This document shows positions 53,855-62,077 of a stretch of DNA of 64,000 nucleotides, piece after piece (positions within the stretch are counted from its first letter, which is position 1; each line of letters opens with the position of its first letter). Made by a program: the position numbers and the translations under genes. Origin of the DNA: Streptomyces sp. Ru62 (GTDB lineage: Bacteria; Actinomycetota; Actinomycetes; Streptomycetales; Streptomycetaceae); contig NZ_PQSU01000006.1 in assembly GCF_002920615.1 (NCBI RefSeq), forward strand, positions 124,001 to 188,000, written 5' to 3'. The notes under the pieces were generated by a model. It worked only from the letters and a program-made list of their open reading frames with translations. It had not been told where the DNA came from and searched no databases.

Positions 53855-54340
53855 TCAATCCTGCCTCCGGCCGCTCAGCCCCTGCAGCTGCGCGATGTCG
53901 TGGCGGTCGACGTCCCGGAGGGTGTAACCGCAGCGGAAGGCGAGTTGCTGCGAGACCGAAAGACACGGGATCGAGCGGCCCTGGAACGTGCCCGTGACGA
54001 ATGCGTCGGGCGGGTACACGAAGAAGCCGCCCTGGAGGTCGGCCTGCCGGCCCACCCCCTCGTCGTCGAAGACGACCGGGTGCAGATCCGCCCAGCGCCG
54101 CCCGGGAGCCGCGAGTTCCACGCGCGCGGGTCGCTGGTCCGTCTCGATGCAGTACCCGAGCGCTTCCAGTGCCCGCAGTGCCTCCGTCTCCTTCGCCGCG
54201 TCCAGGGCCAGGTCGACGTCCCGGTGCTCGCGCGTCTGCCGTCCCACGAGGACGTCCACCCCCCATCCGCCGGCGACCCAGCAGGGTGTCTCGGCCGACT
54301 GCAAGGCGTCCAGTACGTCGAAGAGGTCTGTGATGTTCAT
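53855..54340 (-). CDS. Lincosamide nucleotidyltransferase, Lnu(A)-like
   Basis: 161 residues from ATG 54340, the same length as staphylococcal Lnu(A) as I remember it. The match runs end to end: ETPCWVAGGWGVDVLVGRQT (Lnu(A): VTYWLDGGWGVDVLTGKQ), REHRDVDLALDA with the metal-binding Asp41 and Asp43, GYCIETDQRPARVEL, WADLHPVVFDDEG, FQGRSIPCLSVSQQLAF and DVDRHDIAQL. Lnu enzymes inactivate lincosamides by AMP transfer to a hydroxyl. It is divergent from the octose operon, so it is the probable self-resistance gene. Start upstream of 54340 is possible but unneeded. Confidence 0.85.
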   Translation of the reverse strand: MNITDLFDVLDALQSAETPCWVAGGWGVDVLVGRQTREHRDVDLALDAAKETEALRALEALGYCIETDQRPARVELAAPGRRWADLHPVVFDDEGVGRQADLQGGFFVYPPDAFVTGTFQGRSIPCLSVSQQLAFRCGYTLRDVDRHDIAQLQGLSGRRQD

Positions 54341-54627
54341 CGGCACAACCCAACCAAGGGCGTTGCGCGCCGCGCAAGTTATTTGCATATCACTGCAAGA
54401 GCTCGATCCTCTTGATCAAAATGCGCTGGATCATGATCCGGTGACAGGTCGATACATGTCGAGGCCGATCGCGGCTTATCGATGGTTATTTGTCAGATAA
54501 TGACCTGTTTATCTCCCCTCCATGCACGCATTCGCGAGCTCCCGCCTGCACGACCTCTTGTAGTTGCATAGCACTGTCGATAAATTGCGCAACGAGCAAG
54601 CTAAATCGACTGATCAAGGTGGATCAA
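54341..54627. promoter_or_regulatory. AT-rich divergent control region of the octose cluster
   Basis: 287 bases, clearly more AT-rich than the rest of the window. TTGCA-N6-TGCAA at 54383-54398 and the perfect palindrome GGATCATGATCC at 54428-54439 are candidate operators. TTGTAG-N17-TAAATT (54558-54586) is a plausible housekeeping-type promoter for the plus-strand operon, giving a leader of about 35 bases. The region must drive both the resistance gene and the biosynthetic operon. Confidence 0.6.
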
Positions 54628-55284
54628 TTGCTGTTCCTGGACTCGGCAAGAGATGAGGACTGCACCGATTGGCTGCAAACCGGGGTCGTCCACGGAGTGA
54701 CCACCAACTCGACCATCCTGGCCAGAGCCGGCGCCACGTCGGTGTCCACGGCCATCAAGGGCATCCTGGGACACGCACCGGCCGAAGTGCACGCTCAAGT
54801 CCTTTCGGAACAGGACGAGGTGGCGTTCCGACAGGCCATTGAGCTGGCCGCTCTCGATCCACGGGTCCGGGTGAAGATCCCCTTCGTGACGTCGGAAGGA
54901 CGGCGCCGAGCCGCGCTGATCCGACGCGTGCGGGAGGCCGGGGTCAGCGTGAACGTCACCGTCTGCACCTCGCTCGCCGAACTGTACGCCGCGCTGTCAC
55001 TCGCCCCCGACTACCTGAGCGTCCTGTGGTGCCGTACACGTGACGCCGGAGAGGACCCCGCCCAAGTCGTCCGGGCCGTCGCCGCACGCCGCGCCGTCAC
55101 GGGCGTCGGAACCAGGCTGATCGTCGGGAGCATCCGCGAGCCCGGTGACGTCACCGCGGCCCTCGGTGGCCCCTGCGACGTCGTGACGGTACCGCCGGCC
55201 GTACTGGGGAAATGGCTCGACAGTCCGCCCAGCGTGGTGATGGCCCGTCAGTTCGCGACGGACGCCGAGGGGCTGGTCGCATGA
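54628..55284 (+). CDS. Transaldolase (FSA/LmbR-like), octulose-phosphate synthesis
   Basis: 218 residues from TTG 54628 (AAGG 9 bases before; GTG 54619 is an alternative). The fold is the small transaldolase/fructose-6-phosphate aldolase type: LFLDSARDEDCTDWLQTG, GVTTNSTILARAG, and the Schiff-base Lys83 in RVRVKIPFVTSEG, near FSA Lys85. In lincosamide synthesis LmbR transfers a C3 unit to ribose 5-phosphate to form octulose 8-phosphate. First gene of the operon; its stop overlaps the next start (ATGA). Confidence 0.82.
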   Translation: MLFLDSARDEDCTDWLQTGVVHGVTTNSTILARAGATSVSTAIKGILGHAPAEVHAQVLSEQDEVAFRQAIELAALDPRVRVKIPFVTSEGRRRAALIRRVREAGVSVNVTVCTSLAELYAALSLAPDYLSVLWCRTRDAGEDPAQVVRAVAARRAVTGVGTRLIVGSIREPGDVTAALGGPCDVVTVPPAVLGKWLDSPPSVVMARQFATDAEGLVA

Positions 55285-56444
55285 CCGATCCGCTGTTACG
55301 CGTGCCGTTCGCGGCACCGCTGCTCGGTGAGGAGGAGGTCACCGCCGTCACCGAGGTGCTGCGCTCCGGCTGGATCGGAACCGGCGCTGTCGCGCGGGAC
55401 ACCGAACGGCTGCTCACCCGGTACCTGAACGTGGAGCACGCCCTTCTGCTCAACTCCGGTACGGCGGCCCTGCATCTGGCGCTCCTGACGCTCGGAGTGG
55501 GCCCGGGTCACGAGGTGATCGTGCCCACGGTGACCTTCACGGCGTCCGCGGCCACCGTGGTGCACGCGGGTGCCACCCCCGTGCTGGTCGACGTCGAGCC
55601 GCACCGGCTCACCGTCGACGTGGAGCAGGTACGGCGGCACATCACCGCACGCACCCGCGCGGTGATGGCCGTTCACTTCGCCGGCCGCATGGCCGACGTC
55701 CGAGCCCTGCGCGCGCTGTGCGACGAACACGGTCTGGCCCTGATCGAAGACTCCGCCCACGCCCTGCCGGCCGAGCGCGACGGGGCGACGCCCGGCCGGC
55801 TCGCCGACGCGGCGGCGTTCTCCTTCTTCGTCACCAAACCGCTGACCAGCGCCGAAGGCGGGCTGCTGGTCTGCCATCGGGCGGACCTGGCGGCCGAGGC
55901 CCGGGTGCTCAGCGCCCACGGCATCGACCGCGACGCGTTCGCACGGCACCACGGCGGGCGGGCGCCCCATTACGACGTCGTCGCAGCCGGCATGAAGTAC
56001 AACATGCCGGACGTCACCGCGGCGATCCTGCGCTGCCAGCTGGAGCGCTCCGACGCGCTGCGGGAGCGCCGGCGTGCGATCGCCGAACGCTATGCGAAGG
56101 GCCTCGCCCCGACCCGGCTGCTGCTCCCGCCCGCCGACACAACGGACGACGCCTCCTCGTGGTACCTCTACGTCGTCCAGGTGCCCCGGGGCGTCGACCG
56201 CGACCACCTGGCCGACCGGCTGCGCGCACGCGGCATCGGGACCAGCGTCCACTTCAGGCCACTGCACCAGTTCAGCTACTACCGCGATCAACTGCCTTCC
56301 GCCGCCGCCGCGTTCCCCGTCGCCGACGGGAGCTACCCGAGACTGCTGTCGCTCCCGATCTTCCCGGCGATGTCGGACGAGGACGTCCAAGCCGTCATCG
56401 ACGCCCTGTCCGACGAACTCCGGCAGGCGGTGGGCCGGTCATGA
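55281..56444 (+). CDS. DegT/DnrJ/EryC1 sugar aminotransferase (LmbS-like)
   Basis: 387 residues, PLP-dependent sugar aminotransferase. N-terminal LGEEEVTAVTEVLRSGWIGT, substrate pocket HALLLNSGTAALHLALL, Asp157 in ALIEDSAHAL and PLP Lys186 in SFFVTKPLTSAEGG. In the lincosamide pathway LmbS installs the C6 amino group of the GDP-octose. Overlaps both neighbours by 4 bases (ATGA). Codon 6 (55296-55298) is TTA, the rare bldA-dependent leucine codon, the only one I noticed in this cluster. Confidence 0.9.
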   Translation: MTDPLLRVPFAAPLLGEEEVTAVTEVLRSGWIGTGAVARDTERLLTRYLNVEHALLLNSGTAALHLALLTLGVGPGHEVIVPTVTFTASAATVVHAGATPVLVDVEPHRLTVDVEQVRRHITARTRAVMAVHFAGRMADVRALRALCDEHGLALIEDSAHALPAERDGATPGRLADAAAFSFFVTKPLTSAEGGLLVCHRADLAAEARVLSAHGIDRDAFARHHGGRAPHYDVVAAGMKYNMPDVTAAILRCQLERSDALRERRRAIAERYAKGLAPTRLLLPPADTTDDASSWYLYVVQVPRGVDRDHLADRLRARGIGTSVHFRPLHQFSYYRDQLPSAAAAFPVADGSYPRLLSLPIFPAMSDEDVQAVIDALSDELRQAVGRS

Positions 56445-57205
56445 GCCAGCTGGTCGTTCTGTGCGGTGGCATCGGCACCCGGATGGCCTCGGTGACCGGG
56501 GCCGGGCAGAAGTGCACGGTGCCGGTGGCGGGGCGTCCCTTCCTCGGCCACGTCCTGGACCGGGCCGCGCGCCCGCCCGTCGACCACGTCCTTCTCCTCG
56601 CCGGACACGCCGCCGGACAGGTCAGGGACTTCGCCCGTGCGTGGCGACCGCCCCTCCCCTGCCCCGGAGCCGGCGGGAGCCCCGCACCACCTCGCGTGGA
56701 CGTCCTGGTGGAAGCCGCGCCTGCCGGCCCCGTCGGCGCGCTCCGCGAGGCCATGCCCCACCTCGACGAGGAGTTCCTGCTCGTCCTGGGCGACGTGCTG
56801 CCACCGGACCGGGCGGATCTGTATGAGGTCCTCACCCGCACCCTGCACCGGACGCGGGCCCGAGCCGTCATGGCGGTGGCCCCCGAATCGCGCTCCCGCG
56901 ACCAGGGCAACGTCAGCATCGCCGGCCCGTGGATCACGCGCTACGCCAAGGGGCCCGCCCTGCCGTACATCGACCGCGGCGTCCGGTTCCTGCGCCGCAG
57001 CGCGCTGCGGTCCGAGGCCGGAGACAGCGACGTTCCCTTCTTCGGTGCCCTCGCTGCCGGACGCCGGCTGACCCACTGGATCTGCGACGAGCCCATCATC
57101 GAGGTCGGCACCCCGGACCGCTGGCGACACGCCTGCGCCGCCCTCACCGGACCGCCCCCCGGGCCGTCCTCCGCCCACTCCCGAGCCGAGGGACGATCCT
57201 GGTGA
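56441..57205 (+). CDS. Sugar-1-phosphate nucleotidyltransferase (LmbO/HddC-like)
   Basis: 254 residues. NTP-transferase signature at the N-terminus, VVLCGGIGTRMASVTGAGQK (G-G-x-G-T-R plus the later Lys), LVLGDVLPPD for the metal-binding Asp, and a C-terminal DEPIIEVGTPDRW typical of the HddC group. LmbO loads GDP on octose 1-phosphate; HddC does so for D,D-heptose. Overlaps upstream (ATGA) and downstream (GTGA) genes. Confidence 0.88.
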   Translation: MSQLVVLCGGIGTRMASVTGAGQKCTVPVAGRPFLGHVLDRAARPPVDHVLLLAGHAAGQVRDFARAWRPPLPCPGAGGSPAPPRVDVLVEAAPAGPVGALREAMPHLDEEFLLVLGDVLPPDRADLYEVLTRTLHRTRARAVMAVAPESRSRDQGNVSIAGPWITRYAKGPALPYIDRGVRFLRRSALRSEAGDSDVPFFGALAAGRRLTHWICDEPIIEVGTPDRWRHACAALTGPPPGPSSAHSRAEGRSW

Positions 57206-58230
57206 CCACGGTTCTCAGCCGCGCGCCGATGCGCATCAGCATCGCAGGCGGAGGCACCGACCTGCCCGAGTACTACCGGCACGGCCCCACCACCGTCGTG
57301 GCCGCCGCCGTGACCCACCGCGTTCACGTCTGCGTCGCCGACCGGCCGGCCCGTGCCCTCGCCGTGCTCAACGCCCAAGGCGCCGACTGGCACCACCTGT
57401 CACCGCCGAACCGGTCGGCACACCACCCCTACCCCGCCGCCGCTGCCGCCGTCCTGGGGCTGACGAGCCTGCCGAGCATCGCCGTGGGCTCGCCCGTGCC
57501 GCCCGGTTCGGGCCTCGGCGGTTCCGGCGCCTACTGCGTGGCCCTCGTCGACGCGCTGGCACGCTGGAGCGGCCGGCCCCTGGACCCGGACCAGGTCGCC
57601 GCACTCGCGTTCCGGCTCGAACGCGAGGTCCTGGGACGCACGGTCGGTCAGCAGGACGCCTGGGCCGCCGCACTGGGCGGCACCCCCCGCATCCACCTCG
57701 CACCCGACGGGTCCGTCACCGCCACCCACAGCCCCGACCTGTTCACCGCGCTGACCCGGCTCATCGACACCGGCCTCATGCTCTACCGCATCCCCGGCAC
57801 CCGCGACGCCTCCCGGGTGCTGGCCGCGGCCCCGGAGGTCACACCCGCCCGCCACCGCCGGGCGGTGGCCGCCGCAGCCCTCACCGAGCAGGCATTCCTC
57901 AGCGGGGACATCACCGAGGTCGGCGCCACCCTGCGCGCACACTGGGCCCGCAAGGTCGCCGCCAACCCCGCGGCCGACCACCCCGTGTGCCGCCGGCTCA
58001 CCCAGGCCACCCGAGCCGACGGAATCTCCGGTTTCAAACTGATCGGCGCCGGCGGCGGGGGACACCTGCTCATCGCGGCCGACCCCGCGCGCACCGACCG
58101 CGCACGAGCCTTCCTGGAGTCCCTGGCCCTCACCCGCGTCCCGTTGCGCGTCTCACGGAAGGGCCTGGACGGCACGGTGCTGACGGAAGAGGCGAGCCGA
58201 GCCGAGGGGGACCCATGCGCGTCGGCGTGA
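57202..58230 (+). CDS. GHMP-family sugar kinase (LmbP/HddA-like)
   Basis: 342 residues from GTG 57202. Starts RAPMRISIAGGGTDLPEYY, the strongly conserved opening of HddA-type anomeric sugar kinases. The ATP-binding motif is PVPPGSGLGGSGAYCVAL (about 98-115) and the C-terminal GHMP motif is GFKLIGAGGGGHLLI. LmbP phosphorylates octose 8-phosphate at C1. The stop lies 16 bases inside the next gene. Confidence 0.9.
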   Translation: MTTVLSRAPMRISIAGGGTDLPEYYRHGPTTVVAAAVTHRVHVCVADRPARALAVLNAQGADWHHLSPPNRSAHHPYPAAAAAVLGLTSLPSIAVGSPVPPGSGLGGSGAYCVALVDALARWSGRPLDPDQVAALAFRLEREVLGRTVGQQDAWAAALGGTPRIHLAPDGSVTATHSPDLFTALTRLIDTGLMLYRIPGTRDASRVLAAAPEVTPARHRRAVAAAALTEQAFLSGDITEVGATLRAHWARKVAANPAADHPVCRRLTQATRADGISGFKLIGAGGGGHLLIAADPARTDRARAFLESLALTRVPLRVSRKGLDGTVLTEEASRAEGDPCASA

Positions 58231-59219
58231 TGGGGGCCGGCCTGCAGTGCGGGCGGCGCATCCGGGCACTGGACCCGCAGGACGAACTGATCGGCGTCGC
58301 GGCACCCGACCTTGACCAGGCCCGCGCGCAGGCGCAGCCCTTCGGAGCGCGGGCCTTCGGCCACTGGGACCAGCTTCTCGCGCAGCCAGGGCTGGACGCG
58401 GTCATCGTCGCCACACCGCCCGACACGCACCTCGCCGCGACCGTCGCGGCGCTCGGCGCCGGCAAACACGTCCTGTGCGAGAAGCCCCTGGCCCGCGACA
58501 GCGCGGAGGCCGCGCGGATGGAGGCTGCGGCCCGTGCCCACGGGAAGGTGCTGCACTGCGGATTCAACCACCGCTTCCATCCCGCCGTCCGCGCCCTCGC
58601 CCGCATCGTCACCGACGGCGCCTACGGCGCGCCCCTGTCCGCCCTCGGCGTGTACGGGTACGGCATCCGCGACGGCTACGCCGACGAGTGGCGCGCCGAC
58701 CCGGCCGTCGTGTCGGGCGGGCAGCTGATGGAGCAGGGCATCCACCTGCTCGACCTGGTCGACGCCCTGCTGTGGCGGGTCGACGACGTCATCGCCCACA
58801 CCCAGCACTCCTTCGGTCTGCCTCCCGGCATCGAGGACGACGCCCACCTGCTGCTGCGATCCGCCACCGGGCAGGTGGCGATGGTCCGCAGCAGCCTGAG
58901 CCAGTGGCACAACCGCTTCCTGTTCGAGGTCACCTTCGAGCGGGCCACCGTCCGGATCGACGGACTCACCGGTTCCTACGGCGAGCAGACCCTGACGGTG
59001 GAACGGCGCGCTGAAGGACCCTTCGGCGCGCACATCACACGCTTCCGCGGCGCCGACCGATCCTGGACCGCGGAGTGGGCCCACTTCCGGGAGCTGGTCG
59101 CTCACCGCCCCGCGCCGCCTCCCGATCCGGCCGGCCGGCGTGCCCTCGCCCTCGTCGAGGCCGCCTACCGCTCCACCGCAACAGGTTGCTGGACCCCCGT
59201 CACCGAGGAGATCCCATGA
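58215..59219 (+). CDS. Gfo/Idh/MocA-family oxidoreductase (LmbZ-like)
   Basis: 334 residues. Rossmann start MRVGVMGAGLQCGRRIRAL, then VIVATPPDTHLAA, and Lys90 of HVLCEKPLARDSAEA, the conserved EKP. The second domain includes QLMEQGIHLLDLVDALLW with the catalytic His (GxxxEQGIHxxD). LmbZ-type enzymes act with LmbL, LmbM and LmbS to convert the C6 hydroxyl of GDP-octose into an amino group. Ribosome site GAGGGGG lies inside the kinase gene. Confidence 0.9.
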   Translation: MRVGVMGAGLQCGRRIRALDPQDELIGVAAPDLDQARAQAQPFGARAFGHWDQLLAQPGLDAVIVATPPDTHLAATVAALGAGKHVLCEKPLARDSAEAARMEAAARAHGKVLHCGFNHRFHPAVRALARIVTDGAYGAPLSALGVYGYGIRDGYADEWRADPAVVSGGQLMEQGIHLLDLVDALLWRVDDVIAHTQHSFGLPPGIEDDAHLLLRSATGQVAMVRSSLSQWHNRFLFEVTFERATVRIDGLTGSYGEQTLTVERRAEGPFGAHITRFRGADRSWTAEWAHFRELVAHRPAPPPDPAGRRALALVEAAYRSTATGCWTPVTEEIP

Positions 59220-59824
59220 ACCTGACCAGCATCGCCGCTCTGCGTGACGCGGCCGCCGCCGTCACGGCGGGTCTCGACACGACGGCGCTCGCCGCCGCCG
59301 CCCGGGTGCTGGCCGAGTGCCGTGCCACGCGCGGCGTCGTCCTGGCCGCCGGACTCGGCGGCTCCAGCTCGACCGCATCCCACTTCGCAGCCGACCTGAC
59401 GAAGTTCACCCGCTCCCCGCACCAACCGCATCTGCGCGCCGTCGCCCTGCTGGACAACATCGCCTGCCACACCGCCTGGACCAACGACGACGACCCGGGC
59501 CTGGCCCTGGCTCACCTGGCCGAACCCTGGCTGCCGAGTCACCCCGGCGCCCGCGACGCCGTGGTGCTCTTCTCGGTGCACGGCGGCGCCCGTGACGGCA
59601 GCGTCTCGCGCGGCCTGGTCGAACTGGCCGGCCACGCCCGCAAGCAGGGTGCCGCGGTGATCGCCGTGACCGGCTTCGACGGCGGAGCCACCGCCGACCT
59701 CGCCGACGTGCACATCAACGTCGCTCTGGACCACGAGCCGCTCGCCACCCCGGGCATCGAATCCGTTCACCTGCTCGTGGCTCACGCCCTGTGCCTCGCC
59801 CTCACCGACGGAGGAAGCCGATGA
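59216..59824 (+). CDS. SIS-domain sugar-phosphate isomerase (GmhA/LmbN-like)
   Basis: 202 residues of the phosphoheptose isomerase type: GVVLAAGLGGSSSTASHFAA, DLTKF, the inserted ACHTAWTNDDDPG region and VVLFSVHGGARDGSVSRGL. LmbN in lincomycin producers joins an acyl-carrier domain to such an isomerase; here only the isomerase is present. Role: ketose to aldose octose 8-phosphate. ATGA overlap with the oxidoreductase gene and with the next gene. Confidence 0.88.
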   Translation: MNLTSIAALRDAAAAVTAGLDTTALAAAARVLAECRATRGVVLAAGLGGSSSTASHFAADLTKFTRSPHQPHLRAVALLDNIACHTAWTNDDDPGLALAHLAEPWLPSHPGARDAVVLFSVHGGARDGSVSRGLVELAGHARKQGAAVIAVTGFDGGATADLADVHINVALDHEPLATPGIESVHLLVAHALCLALTDGGSR

Positions 59825-60780
59825 CCCGACCCCGCACCCTGGTGACCGGCGGTGCCGGCTTCATCGGCAGTCACGTCGTGGACCACCTCGTGGCCACCGG
59901 CAACGCGCCCGTCGTCGTGGTGGACGACTTCTCCAACACCACACGCCGCTGGATCGAACTCCATGAGCGCAGCGGTGCCGCCGTCGTCCACGCGCTGGAC
60001 GTCCTGGAGACCGACCGGCTGGCCCGGACCATGGCGGACGGCGTGGACCGGGTCATCCATCTCGCCGCCAGCGTCGACATGCGCGTCGGGCTGGAGGACA
60101 ACTGGGTGGACGTGGAGCAGTCCGTCCTCGGGACCCGTTCGGTCCTGGAGGCCATGCGCCGGGCCGACGTCCGGCACATCGTCTTCTCGTCGTCCTCCAC
60201 CGTCTACGGCGAACCCGAGCACCGTCCCACGGCCGAGCACCACGGGCCCATGCTGCCGATATCCGTCTACGGCGCGGCGAAGCTGGGCGCCGAGGCGCTG
60301 ATCTCCGCCTACTGCCACCTGTACGGCTTCCGCGCCGCCATCTTCCGCTTCGGCAACGTGGTGGGCGGACGTATGAACCACGGTGTCATCCACGACTTCC
60401 TCCACAAACTGCGCGAGGACCCGACGTGCCTGCACGTCCTGGGCGACGGACGCCAGCGCAAGAACTACTTCCTCGCGGAGGACTGCGCCCGAGGCATCGT
60501 CGACCTGTCGGACGCGGCCAAGACGGGTGTGCTGGTCGTCAACCTCGGCTCCGCCGAGACCGTCACCGTCACCCGCATCGCCGAGATCGTGCTGGAGGAA
60601 CTGGGTCTGGACGCCGAGATCGTCTACGGCGGAGGCGAACGGGGCTGGCCCGGCGACGTGCCCGTCGTCGAGTTCGATCTGTCCCGGGCCCACGCCCTGG
60701 GCTGGCACAGCTCGCGCGATTCCGACCAGGCCATCCGCGAGGCGGTACGGCGGCAGCTGAGGGAAACGGCGCATGTCTGA
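59821..60780 (+). CDS. NAD-dependent sugar epimerase (LmbM-like)
   Basis: 319 residues, extended SDR: TLVTGGAGFIGSHVVDHL (GxxGxxG), LAASVDMRVGLEDN, catalytic Ser in VFSSSSTVYG and Tyr150/Lys154 in SVYGAAKLG. ADP-heptose or UDP-glucose 4-epimerase type. LmbM is the C4 epimerase acting on GDP-octose. Its stop lies 8 bases inside the next gene. Confidence 0.88.
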   Translation: MTRPRTLVTGGAGFIGSHVVDHLVATGNAPVVVVDDFSNTTRRWIELHERSGAAVVHALDVLETDRLARTMADGVDRVIHLAASVDMRVGLEDNWVDVEQSVLGTRSVLEAMRRADVRHIVFSSSSTVYGEPEHRPTAEHHGPMLPISVYGAAKLGAEALISAYCHLYGFRAAIFRFGNVVGGRMNHGVIHDFLHKLREDPTCLHVLGDGRQRKNYFLAEDCARGIVDLSDAAKTGVLVVNLGSAETVTVTRIAEIVLEELGLDAEIVYGGGERGWPGDVPVVEFDLSRAHALGWHSSRDSDQAIREAVRRQLRETAHV

Positions 60781-62077
60781 CGTCCTCCTGGCCGGCGACT
60801 GGCACCTGGCGTCGGTCGCCGCGGCCGGGCTCACCCGACTCGGCTACACCGTCCACGTGCGGCCGGACGCCCTCGGCACACCGGACCACGACGCCTTCGA
60901 GGCCCTCGCCCGCGGCGACCGCTGCGGCGCGGAACCCGGGGTCGCGGAGCTCCTCGCCGCCGCCCGCGAGCGGGGCACCCTGCGACCGGTGCTCGACGAC
61001 GCACAGGCCGCCCGGATCCTGCACCGCGCCGAGTTGAGCCTGGTGGCGTACGACACCGCGACCGCCGCCGACGGCAGCGTCACCGACAGCCGGCCCGCGA
61101 CCATGCTGCGAGACCTGCTCGCACGTCCCCACCGCACCGGCCCCGTGGTCGCCGCCAGCCAGCTCCGCGCCGGTACGTGCGACGCCGCCCTCGCCGACGC
61201 CGGACTGCCCGCCGACAGCCCCGACCTGGTCCACCTCCCGGAGAACCTGCGCCTGGGCCGGGCGGTGACCGACTTCATGCACCCCGCACGCACTGTCGTG
61301 GGCTGCAACGCTCCGGATCTGCCGAAGGCCGTGCGCGCTCTGCTGGACCTGCTCGACTCCGGCCGTGAACTGCAAATGCGGCTGGTCGAGGCGGAGCTGG
61401 TCAAGCACGGCACCAACGCCTACCTGGCCCTGTGCATCACGCTCGCCAACGACCTGGGAACCATCGCCGGCCGCCTCGGTGCCGACCCGGTGACCGTTCT
61501 CGACGGTGTCCGCGCCGACCAGCGCGTCGCCGACCGGGCCCCGCTGCGTCCGGGCGAACCCTTCGCGGGCGCCACCTTGCACCGAGACGTGCGTGCTCTG
61601 GTGGAACACGGTGAACCCATCGGCCGGGACGGCCTGTTCCGTGCGCTGGTGAACGCCAACGCCGTCCACGCCCTGGCCCCGCTGGCCGCACTGGACAGGA
61701 TCCTCGACGGCGTGGCCGGACGCACGGTCTGCCTGCTCGGCCTGACCTACAAACCTGGAGTGTCCACCCTGCGCGGCTCCCCCGCGCTGCGCCTGGCCCG
61801 CGAACTGGACGCGCAGGGTGCCACCGTGACCGCCTACGACCCGGTCGCCGAGACCGCGGACCTCCGGCAGGTGCACCGGTACACCACCTTCACCGAGGCC
61901 GCAGCCGGCGCCCACTGCGTGGTGCTGACGGTGGAACATCCGGCCTTCACCGACCCGGCGCTCTTCGCCGGCGTGCTTCCGCGGCACACGGTGCTGCTGC
62001 GGTTGACGGGTGCGGAGCGATGCAGCCGCGTGCCGACCCCGGCGGGATGGAAGTCGGTGACCCCGTGGAACACCTGA
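60773..62077 (+). CDS. UDP-glucose/GDP-mannose dehydrogenase family protein (LmbL-like), catalytic Cys absent
   Basis: 434 residues. The three-domain UGD layout is present: N-terminal Rossmann (DVLLAGDWHLASVAAAGL, with the GxGxxG degenerate), central VEAELVKHGTNAYLALCIT with Lys211 and Asn215, and C-terminal VCLLGLTYKPGVSTLRGSPA. The active-site loop that is normally GFGGSCFPKD reads PFAGATLHRDV, so Cys is replaced by Thr268. A single oxidation (alcohol to ketone) is therefore more likely than oxidation to an acid, as expected for the LmbL step at C6. Confidence 0.85.
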   Translation: MSDVLLAGDWHLASVAAAGLTRLGYTVHVRPDALGTPDHDAFEALARGDRCGAEPGVAELLAAARERGTLRPVLDDAQAARILHRAELSLVAYDTATAADGSVTDSRPATMLRDLLARPHRTGPVVAASQLRAGTCDAALADAGLPADSPDLVHLPENLRLGRAVTDFMHPARTVVGCNAPDLPKAVRALLDLLDSGRELQMRLVEAELVKHGTNAYLALCITLANDLGTIAGRLGADPVTVLDGVRADQRVADRAPLRPGEPFAGATLHRDVRALVEHGEPIGRDGLFRALVNANAVHALAPLAALDRILDGVAGRTVCLLGLTYKPGVSTLRGSPALRLARELDAQGATVTAYDPVAETADLRQVHRYTTFTEAAAGAHCVVLTVEHPAFTDPALFAGVLPRHTVLLRLTGAERCSRVPTPAGWKSVTPWNT

